A DNA stretch of 64,000 nt from Maribacter sp. ACAM166. GTDB lineage: Bacteria > Bacteroidota > Bacteroidia > Flavobacteriales > Flavobacteriaceae. The translations under genes and the position numbers were made by a program. The stretch is from assembly GCF_005771495.1 (NCBI RefSeq), contig NZ_VAUW01000004.1, positions 124,001 through 188,000 on the forward strand. Direction: 5' to 3'. How positions within the stretch are numbered: position 1 is the stretch's first letter; each line of letters begins with the position of its first letter. This document shows, piece after piece, positions 42,711 to 50,958 of this stretch. The notes under the pieces are model-generated. The model was not told the origin of the DNA, searched no databases, and saw nothing but the letters and a program-made list of their open reading frames with translations.

Positions 42711-43139
42711 TTACTTATACGTTTTACCCACCATGCTTTTAAGGGCATTAATAATGGTGGTACACTCTGCGGTGTCCATTTTTTTAAGGGGCTTATGTAC
42801 AGGGCTTTTTGCAGATGCCAACCATTCACCAAATCGGGCTATATCTGCTATATTATAGCCTGATTTTGGGTGTTTAGACTTCCAACCCATTTGAATCAAT
42901 AAACTTAATACATGCTTGTGCTGTGGGTTCTTCCCATCAAAAAAACCCCATGTATTTGCTGCCTGTGGTTTGCCGCCCCGGTTGATGATGATAGTATTGG
43001 CTTGGTCAAAAGTCAAATCATTTGTGCTTGTTTTGTTCACATCTTCGGTGGCCCACTGCACCAATTCTTCTTTTAAATCGGTGTTTGTGTAGCCGCATAG
43101 CTTGTAGATGTACTGCTTTTGGTCTTTAGTTGCTTTCAT
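42711..43139 (-). CDS. GemA-like phage regulatory protein (Mu gp16, DUF1018)
   Basis: From ATG at 43139 the protein is 142 residues: KDQKQYIYKLCGYTNTDLKEELVQWAT, then DLTFDQANTIIINRGG, and IQMGWKSKHPKSGYNIADIARFGEWLAS. The pattern matches the GemA/DUF1018 family, which in Mu modulates host gene expression and supercoiling. The upstream extension to 43211 lies in another gene's reading frame and is rejected. It overlaps the 54-aa membrane protein gene by 14 bp. Confidence 0.75.
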   Translation of the reverse strand: MKATKDQKQYIYKLCGYTNTDLKEELVQWATEDVNKTSTNDLTFDQANTIIINRGGKPQAANTWGFFDGKNPQHKHVLSLLIQMGWKSKHPKSGYNIADIARFGEWLASAKSPVHKPLKKMDTAECTTIINALKSMVGKTYK

Positions 43140-43290
43140 GTTCATCTGTATTGTCAGGCACCGGGCCATATTTCTTAAAATCTTTCTTGCAGGTTTCATC
43201 CCATTCATCATGGGTGTATGGTTTTGATTTTTTAAAGCTTAAGCCAACCAAAAGGACTACCAGAATTATAAGCACTATTACTATTTTCAT
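43126..43290 (-). CDS. 54-aa membrane protein
   Basis: ATG at 43290 opens a 54-codon frame to TAA at 43126. It has one transmembrane segment (MKIVIVLIILVVLLVGLSFK) and a charged tail, THDEWDETCKKDFKKYGPVP. It overlaps the GemA start and lies in the cluster of very small early genes. Confidence 0.6.
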   Translation of the reverse strand: MKIVIVLIILVVLLVGLSFKKSKPYTHDEWDETCKKDFKKYGPVPDNTDEHESN

Positions 43291-43294
43291 TTTA

Positions 43295-43468
43295 TCACGG
43301 GTTAATTATTGTTTCTACTCTTAAGCTTCTTAATCTGAATTGTATGTCGGTGGCGGTGGCTTCTGTTAACTGTGCGGCCTTCTTTTTATCCATAGAAAAA
43401 ACACCGGGGGTTACATACCACATTTTATGCGGTGATGGGTGTGGGTTTATTTTGTAGATTCTATACAT
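43295..43468 (-). CDS. 57-aa hypothetical phage protein
   Basis: ATG at 43468 shares a base with the previous stop (TAATG). The frame runs to TGA at 43295 (starts MYRIYKINPHPSPHKMWYVT, then FSMDKKKAAQLTEATATDIQ). Basic, with a possible short HTH-like helix pair. No family is recognised. Confidence 0.55.
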   Translation of the reverse strand: MYRIYKINPHPSPHKMWYVTPGVFSMDKKKAAQLTEATATDIQFRLRSLRVETIINP

Positions 43469-43680
43469 TACCAACCCACGTTTTTTGATGCGGCCACCCG
43501 TTGTGAATGTGGCAATGCATCTTTTTTACGCCACATTTCACTTAGGAAATAATCAGCGGCAGTGCCGTGCGTTAAAAATGGGTGTTGTTGTTGGCTTGGG
43601 GTATGCCGCCAAATCTGCAAGTGTTGTGCATAGGTCATTGCATCAATTTCTTTTTTCTCTGCTGCTGTTATATCTGCCAT
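43468..43680 (-). CDS. 70-aa hypothetical phage protein
   Basis: The 70-residue protein (starts MADITAAEKKEIDAMTYAQH) has a central LQIWRHTPSQQQHPFLTHGT, a pattern seen in small Mu-like early proteins (W R xxP xxHp.f....g.yf). It overlaps the next gene at TAATG. Function unknown. Confidence 0.6.
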   Translation of the reverse strand: MADITAAEKKEIDAMTYAQHLQIWRHTPSQQQHPFLTHGTAADYFLSEMWRKKDALPHSQRVAASKNVGW

Positions 43681-43687
43681 GGGTGAT

Positions 43688-43831
43688 TTAGTTTAGGGCG
43701 TTCCAAATGCCAGGGTTTATAATGGTGGCAATGATCATCATGGCCACCATGATCAGAATGAAGCCAAAGACCAAAAGCCGTATTGCATTAATAAAATTAT
43801 CTGTGGTCACGGCTTTTGAATTTGTTTTCAT
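43688..43831 (-). CDS. 47-aa single-span membrane peptide
   Basis: ATG at 43831 to TAA at 43688 encodes a peptide with one strong hydrophobic helix (LLVFGFILIMVAMMIIATII). It belongs to the tightly packed early small-gene cluster. No family is recognised. Confidence 0.55.
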   Translation of the reverse strand: MKTNSKAVTTDNFINAIRLLVFGFILIMVAMMIIATIINPGIWNALN

Positions 43832-43837
43832 GTGGTG

Positions 43838-43999
43838 TTATTTTTTAATTAATATGCGGCTGCGGTTCTGGCCTTGCTGATAGGTAGCACCGGCTGCCAT
43901 TTGTTCTGCTTCCAATTCTTTTGCAATGGCCAATGCTTTAATGGCCTGCAATTTCATTTTGCTTGGTTGGTTCGCTATTTGTTCATTGTGATCATTCAT
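43838..43999 (-). CDS. 53-aa helical peptide
   Basis: ATG at 43999 to TAA at 43838 encodes MNDHNEQIANQPSKMKLQAI followed by KALAIAKELEAEQMAAGA and a basic end. It is a single amphipathic helix. Its start overlaps the previous gene by 8 bp, which supports its reality. Confidence 0.55.
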   Translation of the reverse strand: MNDHNEQIANQPSKMKLQAIKALAIAKELEAEQMAAGATYQQGQNRSRILIKK

Positions 44000-44156
44000 T
44001 TAAGAGGTTATTAGCGGTTAAAAATTCGTTTAGGTGTTTTGCTGCGGTGGTGGTCAATTCTGCTGTGGTTACCCATTCACCGTTCATATCACGGGCCACC
44101 AATATGCTGTTTACATATACTTTGCGGGGGGCTGTCTGGGTGATTTCTGTAGCCAT
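43992..44156 (-). CDS. 54-aa hypothetical phage protein
   Basis: ATG at 44156 lies one base after the DUF3164 stop, and the frame ends TGA at 43992. The peptide starts MATEITQTAPRKVYVNSILV with VARDMNGEWVTTAELTTTAA, a small beta-hairpin-like protein. No family is recognised. Confidence 0.55.
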   Translation of the reverse strand: MATEITQTAPRKVYVNSILVARDMNGEWVTTAELTTTAAKHLNEFLTANNLLNE

Positions 44157-44157
44157 A

Positions 44158-44820
44158 TTATAAACTTGAAAAATTCATATTCAGATTTTCCCACTTACCG
44201 GCAGAATTTTTGAACTTAAAACGATACCCATAGCCCTTCATGTTAATGCTGTATGATTCTTTCAATAGCTTTAACCCTTCGTGCCAACGTGGATCTGCAA
44301 AGCGGGTTTCATTTTGCAACAACACCATCACCCGGCTATACTCTAATTGTCCGGCTTCGTTTTTTGTCAACAGTTCCATCAACATTTCATAGGCATCAAC
44401 ATCTTTTTTCTTGATGCTATCGGCTAAAAAATCTTTAATTAGCTGTGCGCCTTTTTCGCTGCGCTGATCCCAGTGGGGTTCAGTATCACGGGTGCGGGTG
44501 ATACGTATGGTTTTATCTTTATTATCAATGCTAAAACCACCTTTACTTTTTACAGGAAATTTGCCGTAATTTTCAAGGGCCATGGCCTGCTTATCCATTT
44601 CTGTTTGGCAAACCAACTTAGCGTTTAACATAAATTCAGATGCCTTTTTCGCCAAATCGAACAGGGTGTTGGCCACATAATTCTGTTCGGTTTCAAAAGC
44701 CGTTTTGGCTTTAGCTTCTTTGTTGCGCTTGTCTGCCTTAATCTTGTTTAGGTAGATTTCAATTTCTTCGGGGGTCATATCTGCAATAGATTTTACCGGG
44801 GCTTCTTTTACTGTTTTCAT
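44158..44820 (-). CDS. DUF3164 family protein (Mu early region)
   Basis: The 220-residue protein matches DUF3164: an N-terminal coiled helix (TPEEIEIYLNKIKADKRNKE), GKFPVKSKGGFSIDNKDKTIR, then DAYEMLMELLTKNEAGQLEY and a C-terminal YGYRFKFKNSAGKWENLNMN. In Mu-like phages it is encoded in the early region between MuB and gemA and is thought to be a nucleic-acid-associated protein of unknown role. The gene order agrees. Confidence 0.85.
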   Translation of the reverse strand: MKTVKEAPVKSIADMTPEEIEIYLNKIKADKRNKEAKAKTAFETEQNYVANTLFDLAKKASEFMLNAKLVCQTEMDKQAMALENYGKFPVKSKGGFSIDNKDKTIRITRTRDTEPHWDQRSEKGAQLIKDFLADSIKKKDVDAYEMLMELLTKNEAGQLEYSRVMVLLQNETRFADPRWHEGLKLLKESYSINMKGYGYRFKFKNSAGKWENLNMNFSSL

Positions 44821-44838
44821 GTGTTTATGTATTAAGAT

Positions 44839-45087
44839 TTATAATAGTATTGGGTCAATTACAGGCATATCCATCACGCCTTCTGGGGTGCCTAATTCTT
44901 CTTCAATTGGAGGCTGTTTATCATCTATTTCAGTAGCATCAAAATCTACGTTGTGAATCAAAGCGGTTAAGCGTAGCCAGTATTTAATGATGCCTTTTAG
45001 GTTGGGGTTTTGTTTGTTGGCCGGGGTCTTAATCCAATGGAATAAAGATTCTTGGCGTTCTAATAGTTCAATTCTTAACATGCTCAT
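44839..45087 (-). CDS. hypothetical early phage protein
   Basis: The 82-residue protein has a helical N terminus (LRIELLERQESLFHWIKTPA) and an acidic C terminus. It overlaps the upstream gene by 20 bp; a second ATG at 45081 would shorten the overlap. No family is recognised. Confidence 0.5.
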   Translation of the reverse strand: MSMLRIELLERQESLFHWIKTPANKQNPNLKGIIKYWLRLTALIHNVDFDATEIDDKQPPIEEELGTPEGVMDMPVIDPILL

Positions 45088-45466
45088 TTATTTTTTTATT
45101 TCGGGCGGTGGTCATTAAATCGGTGTTGTAAAAGCGGTGTACGTTATTAATGGAATTTTTATACATTAACCGGGCTTCTGTGGTGGTTGGCAATGGGCGC
45201 ATACATACGGCATCTTCTAAAAAATCTAGCATACTTTCTAAATACTGATTTAAGAAGTAGTTAAACAATGCCCTATCTGCCATTAGGCTTTGAAGATCCT
45301 GGGTGTTTAATTCAAGATTTAGGGCGTGGCAATCAATCGCTTTATTTGTGGCCGGTGTGTAGCATTTACCACTGCACCAATCGAAATAATGGCGCATTAC
45401 CATTTCTTCCATTTCATCTGCGGTGCAATCAAGCAGCCTAAAAATCTGATCTAATTTATTGTGCAT
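45068..45466 (-). CDS. hypothetical early phage protein
   Basis: The 132-residue protein (starts MHNKLDQIFRLLDCTADEME) is helical, with a WCSGKCYTP cysteine pair and LQSLMADRALFNYFLNQYLE. It overlaps neighbours on both sides in the early operon. Function unknown. Confidence 0.5.
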   Translation of the reverse strand: MHNKLDQIFRLLDCTADEMEEMVMRHYFDWCSGKCYTPATNKAIDCHALNLELNTQDLQSLMADRALFNYFLNQYLESMLDFLEDAVCMRPLPTTTEARLMYKNSINNVHRFYNTDLMTTARNKKINEHVKN

Positions 45467-45818
45467 ATCCTGTGGCTTTTAATAGTGCGTGTTTTGCTTT
45501 TTTTATCTGGGCTTTCTGAATGCTTGTAATGACTTCATCACCGCTTTCATAATTTTCATCAATCACATCTAACAGGCTGTGTAGCGCTTCAAACATATCT
45601 TTAGCGGCAATGAAAAGATTAGCATTTGCCAAGGCTTCTGGATCTGTTTTTAAAATGCCTTTGGCTGCATATTTCAACAAGCCCTCTGAATGATTTTGGC
45701 GGCTAATAGATGCCACAATTCTGCCTTTAGCCATTATTACGAATTGATTCGTATTGCTCTGTATGCGGTGATCTTCTGCCAAGCTTAATTTACCTTCTGT
45801 ACCTTTGAAATTTTCCAT
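45456..45818 (-). CDS. hypothetical early phage protein
   Basis: The 120-residue protein has an N-terminal beta part (EGKLSLAEDHRIQSNTNQFVIMAKGRIVASIS) and a helical C terminus (ALANANLFIAAKDMFEALHS). The sequence ANAxLFxAAxDMxeAL is shared by many small phage proteins of unknown role. It precedes the P-loop ATPase product in tandem with a 15-bp gap. Confidence 0.6.
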   Translation of the reverse strand: MENFKGTEGKLSLAEDHRIQSNTNQFVIMAKGRIVASISRQNHSEGLLKYAAKGILKTDPEALANANLFIAAKDMFEALHSLLDVIDENYESGDEVITSIQKAQIKKAKHALLKATGYAQ

Positions 45819-45833
45819 GATTTCTGTATTGAT

Positions 45834-46472
45834 TTATATGTTTTTCCAATAATTATTTGCGCCTTCATCCCAGATGATATAATCATCGGTTACTTTGCCA
45901 CGGCTCATTCTGCTGCCACTCATCGCTTTAAAGCCCTGCACCCGTATTTTAACATCACTATCATATCTTATTTTGTCGGCCAATGCGCCTTTAGGATATT
46001 TACCATCTGCGTGGCTGTTGAATATGAACAGCTTGGTGGGGTAATCTGCCAACAACTGCTTGTATTGGGTGATGGTGATGGTGAAGTATTGCACAGAATC
46101 TATTATAATAACTTTGGCACTGCGGGGCTTATCTAATCTGGCACGTAATTCTGGCAACTGCCAACCGTTCAGAAGCATGAAGTGGCTTTTTTTGCAATCT
46201 TCCATTCTATTTTCTGCCATTAACGCTTGCATACTGCCGCGATCTTGTTCTTCTAAGCTGTTGTAATCAACTTTTAAATACTTTGCCAACTCTTTTGCCG
46301 TTTGCATTAGAAAGGTGCTTTTACCATTACCGCTATCACCCCACACCAACCAACTGCCCCGGCATTCGGGGGAGCCTATCAACTTTTTAAAGTTTTGTGC
46401 CAAGGGTATTATTTCAACAGCTTTTGCATTCATTTTTTTGGGGCTTATGGCCCTGTTTTTTGTTTTTTGCAT
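45834..46472 (-). CDS. P-loop ATPase of the early region (RecA/AAA_24-like)
   Basis: The 212-residue protein has a Walker A, GDSGNGKST, at residues 45-53. A Walker B, AKVIIIDSVQYF, is near residue 120, followed by a KLFIFNSHADG strand. The remainder is the compact RecA-type core seen in phage AAA_24/Sak4-like proteins. Just downstream of MuB it could assist target capture or replication. The DNA-annealing role is inference. Confidence 0.65.
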   Translation of the reverse strand: MQKTKNRAISPKKMNAKAVEIIPLAQNFKKLIGSPECRGSWLVWGDSGNGKSTFLMQTAKELAKYLKVDYNSLEEQDRGSMQALMAENRMEDCKKSHFMLLNGWQLPELRARLDKPRSAKVIIIDSVQYFTITITQYKQLLADYPTKLFIFNSHADGKYPKGALADKIRYDSDVKIRVQGFKAMSGSRMSRGKVTDDYIIWDEGANNYWKNI

Positions 46473-46487
46473 ATCGTGTTCTAATGC

Positions 46488-47405
46488 CTATGCTTCAATC
46501 ATTGTTTCTTGCTGTTGTTCTGGGGCTACCACAACCGCATCATTCACTTCTATATTTTTAATAGATGCAGTGTTTTTTTTCTGGTGAATTTCAATATCAC
46601 GTTTCACCCGCCTTAAGTCACCTTCACTGTTGGCATGGATATATTCTACCACGTCACCTTCGAATACCCCATTAGCATTGCATATAAGGCGCACATCTTT
46701 GACTTCAATAGGTTTTAAGGAAATGAATTTTCTGCCTATACGGCTGTACAGTTCTGCATACCCTATTTTGTCACGGTTTACACCGTTCATTACTTTTTTT
46801 CTTAGTGCCTTCACCCCAGACAGTACAAAGCCACAATTGCCATCTAAATCGTTGTACATGTCCATGAAAAGATCCATTTGTGGATCTTTCAATTTATCGA
46901 ACTGGTCAATGATCACTAAGGGGTTGTGTGAGGTCTTAAGATGTTTTATTAAGCGCTCAACCATTTCTTGCACGTTGCCAATAGGCTGCAACCCGGCTGC
47001 CATTAATAGGTTCTTTATGTATGTTTTCTTTGTCCAGATGTTTTTGCATTCTAAATGCACCACATTATCATTCATTCTTTTATAGTGGCGGTATGCATGC
47101 GTTTTGCCACGCCCGGCATCTTCACTGATAGATATACTTATTGATTCTTGTTGGGCCGTTTGTAAATAGAATCTTAAGGCTTGGAAGTTGGCCGTGTCGG
47201 CATTCTGCCAATCAAAATCTAAATGCAAATTGGCTTGTATGGCCTTCCACATTTCTTGGCTTATCAATTCCCAATTCATATTCAACATCTGGCTAATAAG
47301 GGCAGAACTAACCCCGGCTTCATTGGCCACTTTTTTTTGTGAAGATTTAGAAGCCATCAATTTAACTTCTTGTGCGATCCTTGACTTTTGTGTAGTACTT
47401 ATCAT
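46488..47405 (-). CDS. MuB-like transposition ATPase
   Basis: The 305-residue protein has an N-terminal HTH (ASKSSQKKVANEAGVSSALI), then an AAA+ domain with Walker A SEDAGRGKT (residues 94-102) and Walker B PLVIIDQFDKL (residues 162-172). A sensor-like strand, GFVLSGVKAL, precedes the C-terminal DNA-binding helices. In Mu MuB binds target DNA and delivers it to MuA. Located directly after the transposase gene (15-bp gap). Confidence 0.9.
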   Translation of the reverse strand: MISTTQKSRIAQEVKLMASKSSQKKVANEAGVSSALISQMLNMNWELISQEMWKAIQANLHLDFDWQNADTANFQALRFYLQTAQQESISISISEDAGRGKTHAYRHYKRMNDNVVHLECKNIWTKKTYIKNLLMAAGLQPIGNVQEMVERLIKHLKTSHNPLVIIDQFDKLKDPQMDLFMDMYNDLDGNCGFVLSGVKALRKKVMNGVNRDKIGYAELYSRIGRKFISLKPIEVKDVRLICNANGVFEGDVVEYIHANSEGDLRRVKRDIEIHQKKNTASIKNIEVNDAVVVAPEQQQETMIEA

Positions 47406-47420
47406 ATCTAATTTTTGGGT

Positions 47421-49394
47421 TTACATACCGTTAAGCCATTCATTGGCTTCAATGGCACTTCGTTCTTCTTTTGGCAGTTTGCCGCCTATCTTAAATTCTA
47501 GTTCTTGGTTTTCAATCAATGATGCAGGTGATACCCCTGTGCGCTGTTGCAACTGTCTGTTGTATTTTTCGACACGTTCCAATTCTGTTTTGCGCACCTG
47601 TTGATCTTTCCACATCTGGGCCTTATCTTCGGGGGTCATCAATGCCGGTAATACTTTTGTCAGTCGTTTTGGCTGCGCATCTGCAATGTATTTTCTTGTG
47701 CCGTTTGGCATCTTTACAAATAATCGTACATAATTATCCATCTGATCTGGATCATATTGGGTGTAGAACTTTTTGTGGCAGTATTGATCCCTAAAATCAA
47801 TATCTGTTTCGTTTTCATCATCATACACTTCAAAATGGTATTTGGTTTTACCAATGATGGGCTTGATACCATCGGTATCATAATTTTTAGCTTCTGGGGT
47901 GAATACCCAAAACAGATCAATGAATTGAAGCGTGCTAATTGGGCTGCTTAATAATTCTTCGTGGTTTTGGTGTACACTTAAGCGGCTTTCATCATATTTA
48001 GGGTGCTTGGAGGTATTCCATTCAACAATACAGGATTTGAATATTTTTTCAAGATCTTCCAATTTATGAAGTTGGTGGCGTTCTTCCAGAAGGAAATCCA
48101 TATTGGGGCGGCTGTCCATTTTACGTGTGCGCACCCCCTGTTTATCTGAAAACCATTTAAGGTTTAAAATTTGCTGCTGAAACCTTGAAAACAACTGTTC
48201 AACCGGGCTACCGTGTTGGCGGGCTGCATGCTTATAGTGTTGGCCTTTTGTTTGGTCTATTACTTTAGAGTATAATTCTTGCATGGGCTTTGAAGTGTGG
48301 CCACTTTGCCCATCATACGTGAAAAGAAAGGGCCTTTTTAATGTATCATTAACTGCCATTTTAAGGGCCTTAAAGTGATCAATATGGCTTTCAGTTTCAC
48401 TAAAATTGTAGCCTACTATTTTTTCACTGTATACATCAAAAACAACATCAATCTTAATATCGGCACCCATGCCGTTTGAGTTGTCTTTAAAGTGCGCCCA
48501 ATCTAATTTTGTACCATCAATGGCCCAATAAGCATTCGGGAATAAACTTGATTTATCACGGGCCATTTTGTGGCCAAATTTGTTGCGCCATTCTGCTTTG
48601 CCATGGCGGGCCAAATACCATTTTTTTTCTTGGGCGGGTTCTGCTAACCATTTTGTTATGGCACTTTCAGTTACAACCGGGTAACCTTTAACCGCCCTTA
48701 TTCTCATGTATTCGATATATAGCACAGGCACTACAGGTTTGTTGGGTAGGCTATAAAAGGCCAAAAGCCAATCGGCAGCTTTGCCTTTAATTTTTTTGCT
48801 GTTGGTATTGCCAACCGCTTTGTGTATTAATGATTCTAAGCCATCTTTATTGAACTTCTTAAGCTTGTTATCTAATGCCCGATAATTGGAGGGTAGGCGG
48901 TGTGGAAATTGTGGTTGATCGCTATTAGCCGGGGTAATCTTCTGTAGTTCTTGTATTACTGCACATATTTCTGCTTTGGCCGGCCCCATTTTAACAGCCA
49001 TACCATTGGTTTGCTTTACTCTGATATTGTAGATCAGTTTATCATACGCCTTTAAAATCTGTGATTCTACATAATATTGCTTCACACGTTCTGGTAGTAG
49101 ACCTTTTCCAATAAAAAAATCATGGGCATCTGGGCAGGGTTCCAATTTGTCAATCAACCGTTCTAATTGGTCTTTTTGGTTTGGATCACCAAAAGCCTTT
49201 ACAACTGCTTCTTTAAAGAGTATTGGAAGGGTTCTAAATTCAACCAACGCTTGCCGGCCATTACCACCATTTCTGATTTTATTGATTTTTCCACGGGCGC
49301 ATTGCTGCTTATAGCTGCTGTAACTCATTAGCCCCAGATTTTCGTAAAGCATTGAAGCAGGCACCGTTATTGTATTTTGATACGTTTCGTACAT
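47421..49394 (-). CDS. MuA-like DDE transposase
   Basis: From ATG at 49394 the protein has 657 residues. The DDE catalytic triad is visible: Asp293 in WAIDGTKLDWAHF, Asp361 in LFTYDGQSGHTS, Glu399 in QHGSPVEQLFSRFQQQIL. N-terminal DNA-binding segments and a C-terminal MuB-interacting tail (ERSAIEANEWLNGM) complete the Mu architecture. The start follows the Ner-like gene's TAG by one base, so I prefer it to the ATG at 49424. It catalyses both integration and replicative transposition. Confidence 0.93.
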   Translation of the reverse strand: MYETYQNTITVPASMLYENLGLMSYSSYKQQCARGKINKIRNGGNGRQALVEFRTLPILFKEAVVKAFGDPNQKDQLERLIDKLEPCPDAHDFFIGKGLLPERVKQYYVESQILKAYDKLIYNIRVKQTNGMAVKMGPAKAEICAVIQELQKITPANSDQPQFPHRLPSNYRALDNKLKKFNKDGLESLIHKAVGNTNSKKIKGKAADWLLAFYSLPNKPVVPVLYIEYMRIRAVKGYPVVTESAITKWLAEPAQEKKWYLARHGKAEWRNKFGHKMARDKSSLFPNAYWAIDGTKLDWAHFKDNSNGMGADIKIDVVFDVYSEKIVGYNFSETESHIDHFKALKMAVNDTLKRPFLFTYDGQSGHTSKPMQELYSKVIDQTKGQHYKHAARQHGSPVEQLFSRFQQQILNLKWFSDKQGVRTRKMDSRPNMDFLLEERHQLHKLEDLEKIFKSCIVEWNTSKHPKYDESRLSVHQNHEELLSSPISTLQFIDLFWVFTPEAKNYDTDGIKPIIGKTKYHFEVYDDENETDIDFRDQYCHKKFYTQYDPDQMDNYVRLFVKMPNGTRKYIADAQPKRLTKVLPALMTPEDKAQMWKDQQVRKTELERVEKYNRQLQQRTGVSPASLIENQELEFKIGGKLPKEERSAIEANEWLNGM

Positions 49395-49395
49395 A

Positions 49396-49593
49396 CTATT
49401 CTGATATTGGTAGAAAAAATTCAACGGTTTTTAAAAGTCCGCTGTGAATTTTTTTTCTTAATGGTGTGTTTATCTTGTAATTACCTGCAACAATTTCTTG
49501 CACCGTTGTATGGCTGCACCCGTGTTTTCTAGCTATTGCAGACAAATGGCCCTTAAGTATTTCTTTTTCTATTTCGGAAAATGCTGCTTTCAT
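49396..49593 (-). CDS. Ner-like small HTH regulator
   Basis: The 65-residue protein is a single helix-turn-helix: AIARKHGCSHTTVQEIVAGNYKI. Its position between the divergent repressor and the transposase is that of Mu ner, which shuts off early transcription. It is only one base away from the transposase start. Confidence 0.65.
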   Translation of the reverse strand: MKAAFSEIEKEILKGHLSAIARKHGCSHTTVQEIVAGNYKINTPLRKKIHSGLLKTVEFFLPISE

Positions 49594-49614
49594 TTTTTTT
49601 GTATATATTCATTT

Positions 49615-49646
49615 GATGAAAACGAAGGTACTCAAATATTTTCATC
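49615..49646. promoter_or_regulatory. operator region between repressor and early operon
   Basis: GATGAAAA (49615-49622) and TTTTCATC (49639-49646) are exact inverted repeats whose centres are 24 bp apart, in the 83-bp gap between the divergent repressor and Ner-like genes. They are likely binding half-sites for the repressor or Ner. Confidence 0.55.
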
Positions 49647-49676
49647 GTATGCAAATATATTTTAAACTTTACCAAG

Positions 49677-50138
49677 ATGTTAGGGCGATTAGATGAATAT
49701 TTAAAGCTGAAAAAAGTGTCTTACTACAAGCTTGAAAAAGCTTTAGATGTTAGCCGGGGTAGTATTTCCGGGGCGTTAAAGAATGGCCGAAACTTAGGTG
49801 CTAATGTTGTCGAAAATATTTTACTATATTTTCCAAAATTAAGTGCAGAATGGTTGTTAAGAGGTATAGGAAGTGCTGAATTAGTACGACCAAATACACT
49901 ACAAGAGCCGGAAATTAACTACGTAAAAAGCAGTGATGAATGGCTTATTAACCAGACAATCACGCATTTTAAAATGCACAATAAGAGTGAATTAGTCGGC
50001 TATTTTGAGCGTTTGAACGAAAACAGCGAAAAAAATATTTTATTAGAGGTTTCTAATAAGTTAGAAAAATTAGATGCCACTATTGCAGGTTTAATGATGG
50101 ATATGAATGAATTAAAAAAAAAGAATAACGCATTGTGA
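49677..50138 (+). CDS. CI-like prophage repressor
   Basis: The 153-residue protein has an N-terminal HTH (LKLKKVSYYKLEKALDVSRGSISGALKNG, with the P-loop-like LSAEWLLRGIGSA typical of Bacteroidota phage repressors) and a C-terminal coiled coil (EKNILLEVSNKLEKLDATIA). It is the only plus-strand gene at the immunity end and diverges from ner-transposase, so it is the lysogeny repressor. It has no peptidase domain, so induction probably needs an antirepressor. Confidence 0.78.
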   Translation: MLGRLDEYLKLKKVSYYKLEKALDVSRGSISGALKNGRNLGANVVENILLYFPKLSAEWLLRGIGSAELVRPNTLQEPEINYVKSSDEWLINQTITHFKMHNKSELVGYFERLNENSEKNILLEVSNKLEKLDATIAGLMMDMNELKKKNNAL

Positions 50139-50145
50139 AAATGTA

Positions 50146-50289
50146 CTATTCTAATAATCCTTTTAATTTTTTAGATATTTTCAATCTTAGTTCTTTTTTA
50201 ATCAATTCACGCTCATCTTCTGTGAAGTATCTTTTTTTAGATTCATAATTATTTACTTCATCTATTAAACTAAAAAAAGGCTTTATCAT
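50146..50289 (-). CDS. 47-aa basic peptide at the immunity end
   Basis: ATG at 50289 to TAG at 50146 encodes MIKPFFSLIDEVNNYESKKR followed by YFTEDERELIKKELRLKISKK. It is convergent with the repressor (7-bp gap) and composed of helical charged sequence. Three palindromes lie upstream of it. No family is recognised. Confidence 0.5.
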   Translation of the reverse strand: MIKPFFSLIDEVNNYESKKRYFTEDERELIKKELRLKISKKLKGLLE

Positions 50290-50304
50290 TTTACTTATTC
50301 AACA

Positions 50305-50443
50305 CGTAAATATCGATTTACGAAGCACTTTTAATTGTTAATGAAACATTAAAATTTAATGTTTCATTACGCTAAGAAGGATTTATTCGTGTGATTTAAA
50401 ACAAATTATACCTTTTATAACTTGGATATTTTCCAAGTTATAA
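50305..50443. repeat. three successive palindromes near the immunity end
   Basis: CGTAAAT-ATCG-ATTTACG lies at 50305-50322. A 31-bp palindrome with perfect 15-bp arms (TAATGAAACATTAAA and its complement around one base) is at 50339-50369. A 12-bp-arm hairpin, TTATAACTTGGA with a 5-nt loop, is at 50415-50443. All sit upstream of the 47-aa gene. Confidence 0.65.
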
Positions 50444-50958
50444 GCTAATTAGCTGTTAATCAATATTATGAATCAATTTACATTCTCTTTATAACTCATT
50501 TTAACTGCTATAGTGTTTGTTTATAAGTGCTTTTAAGTGTAATTACATGGTCTTATTTGTTGAATTTAACAATCAAAGCCAGTAAAACAAGGCTTTAAGG
50601 TTTCGGTACATCTTCTTTTTGTAACCCCAACTGTAACCCCAACTGTAACCCCAAACAATAAACAGCCGTTTTGTCATGCTTTTATTATTGCGCCACTATG
50701 GCAGAACATTGTGGTTGTGGTTATGCATATATATTTAGGAAAAACCTTTTTAAGCCTTTTAAATGGTGGTAATGTCTGTATTATCACAGCTTAGTGGTCG
50801 GTTATGTATAAAGTGGCTTAAAACTTCTTATTGTAGTTGTAGGGCAATTGCGGTTAATGGTACTTAATGTATAATCTGTTACGAAGTAGCTAAGATTGCT
50901 AAAAACAGCTTAAGACCTTTAAAAATCGACCTTTTCAGACCTTTTTATTATTACTACT
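50444..50958. other. non-coding immunity end of the prophage
   Basis: About 500 bp with no gene. It contains three 12-bp-period copies of GTAACCCCAA (50621-50654), three GACCTTT repeats (50914, 50929, 50939) near the terminal transposase site, and AT-rich DNA. It may hold enhancer-like or end-binding sites. Confidence 0.5.

Noticed and set aside
50621-50654. CRISPR-like repeats
   Set aside because: Units are only 12 bp, directly tandem and without spacers; no cas genes are present anywhere in the window.
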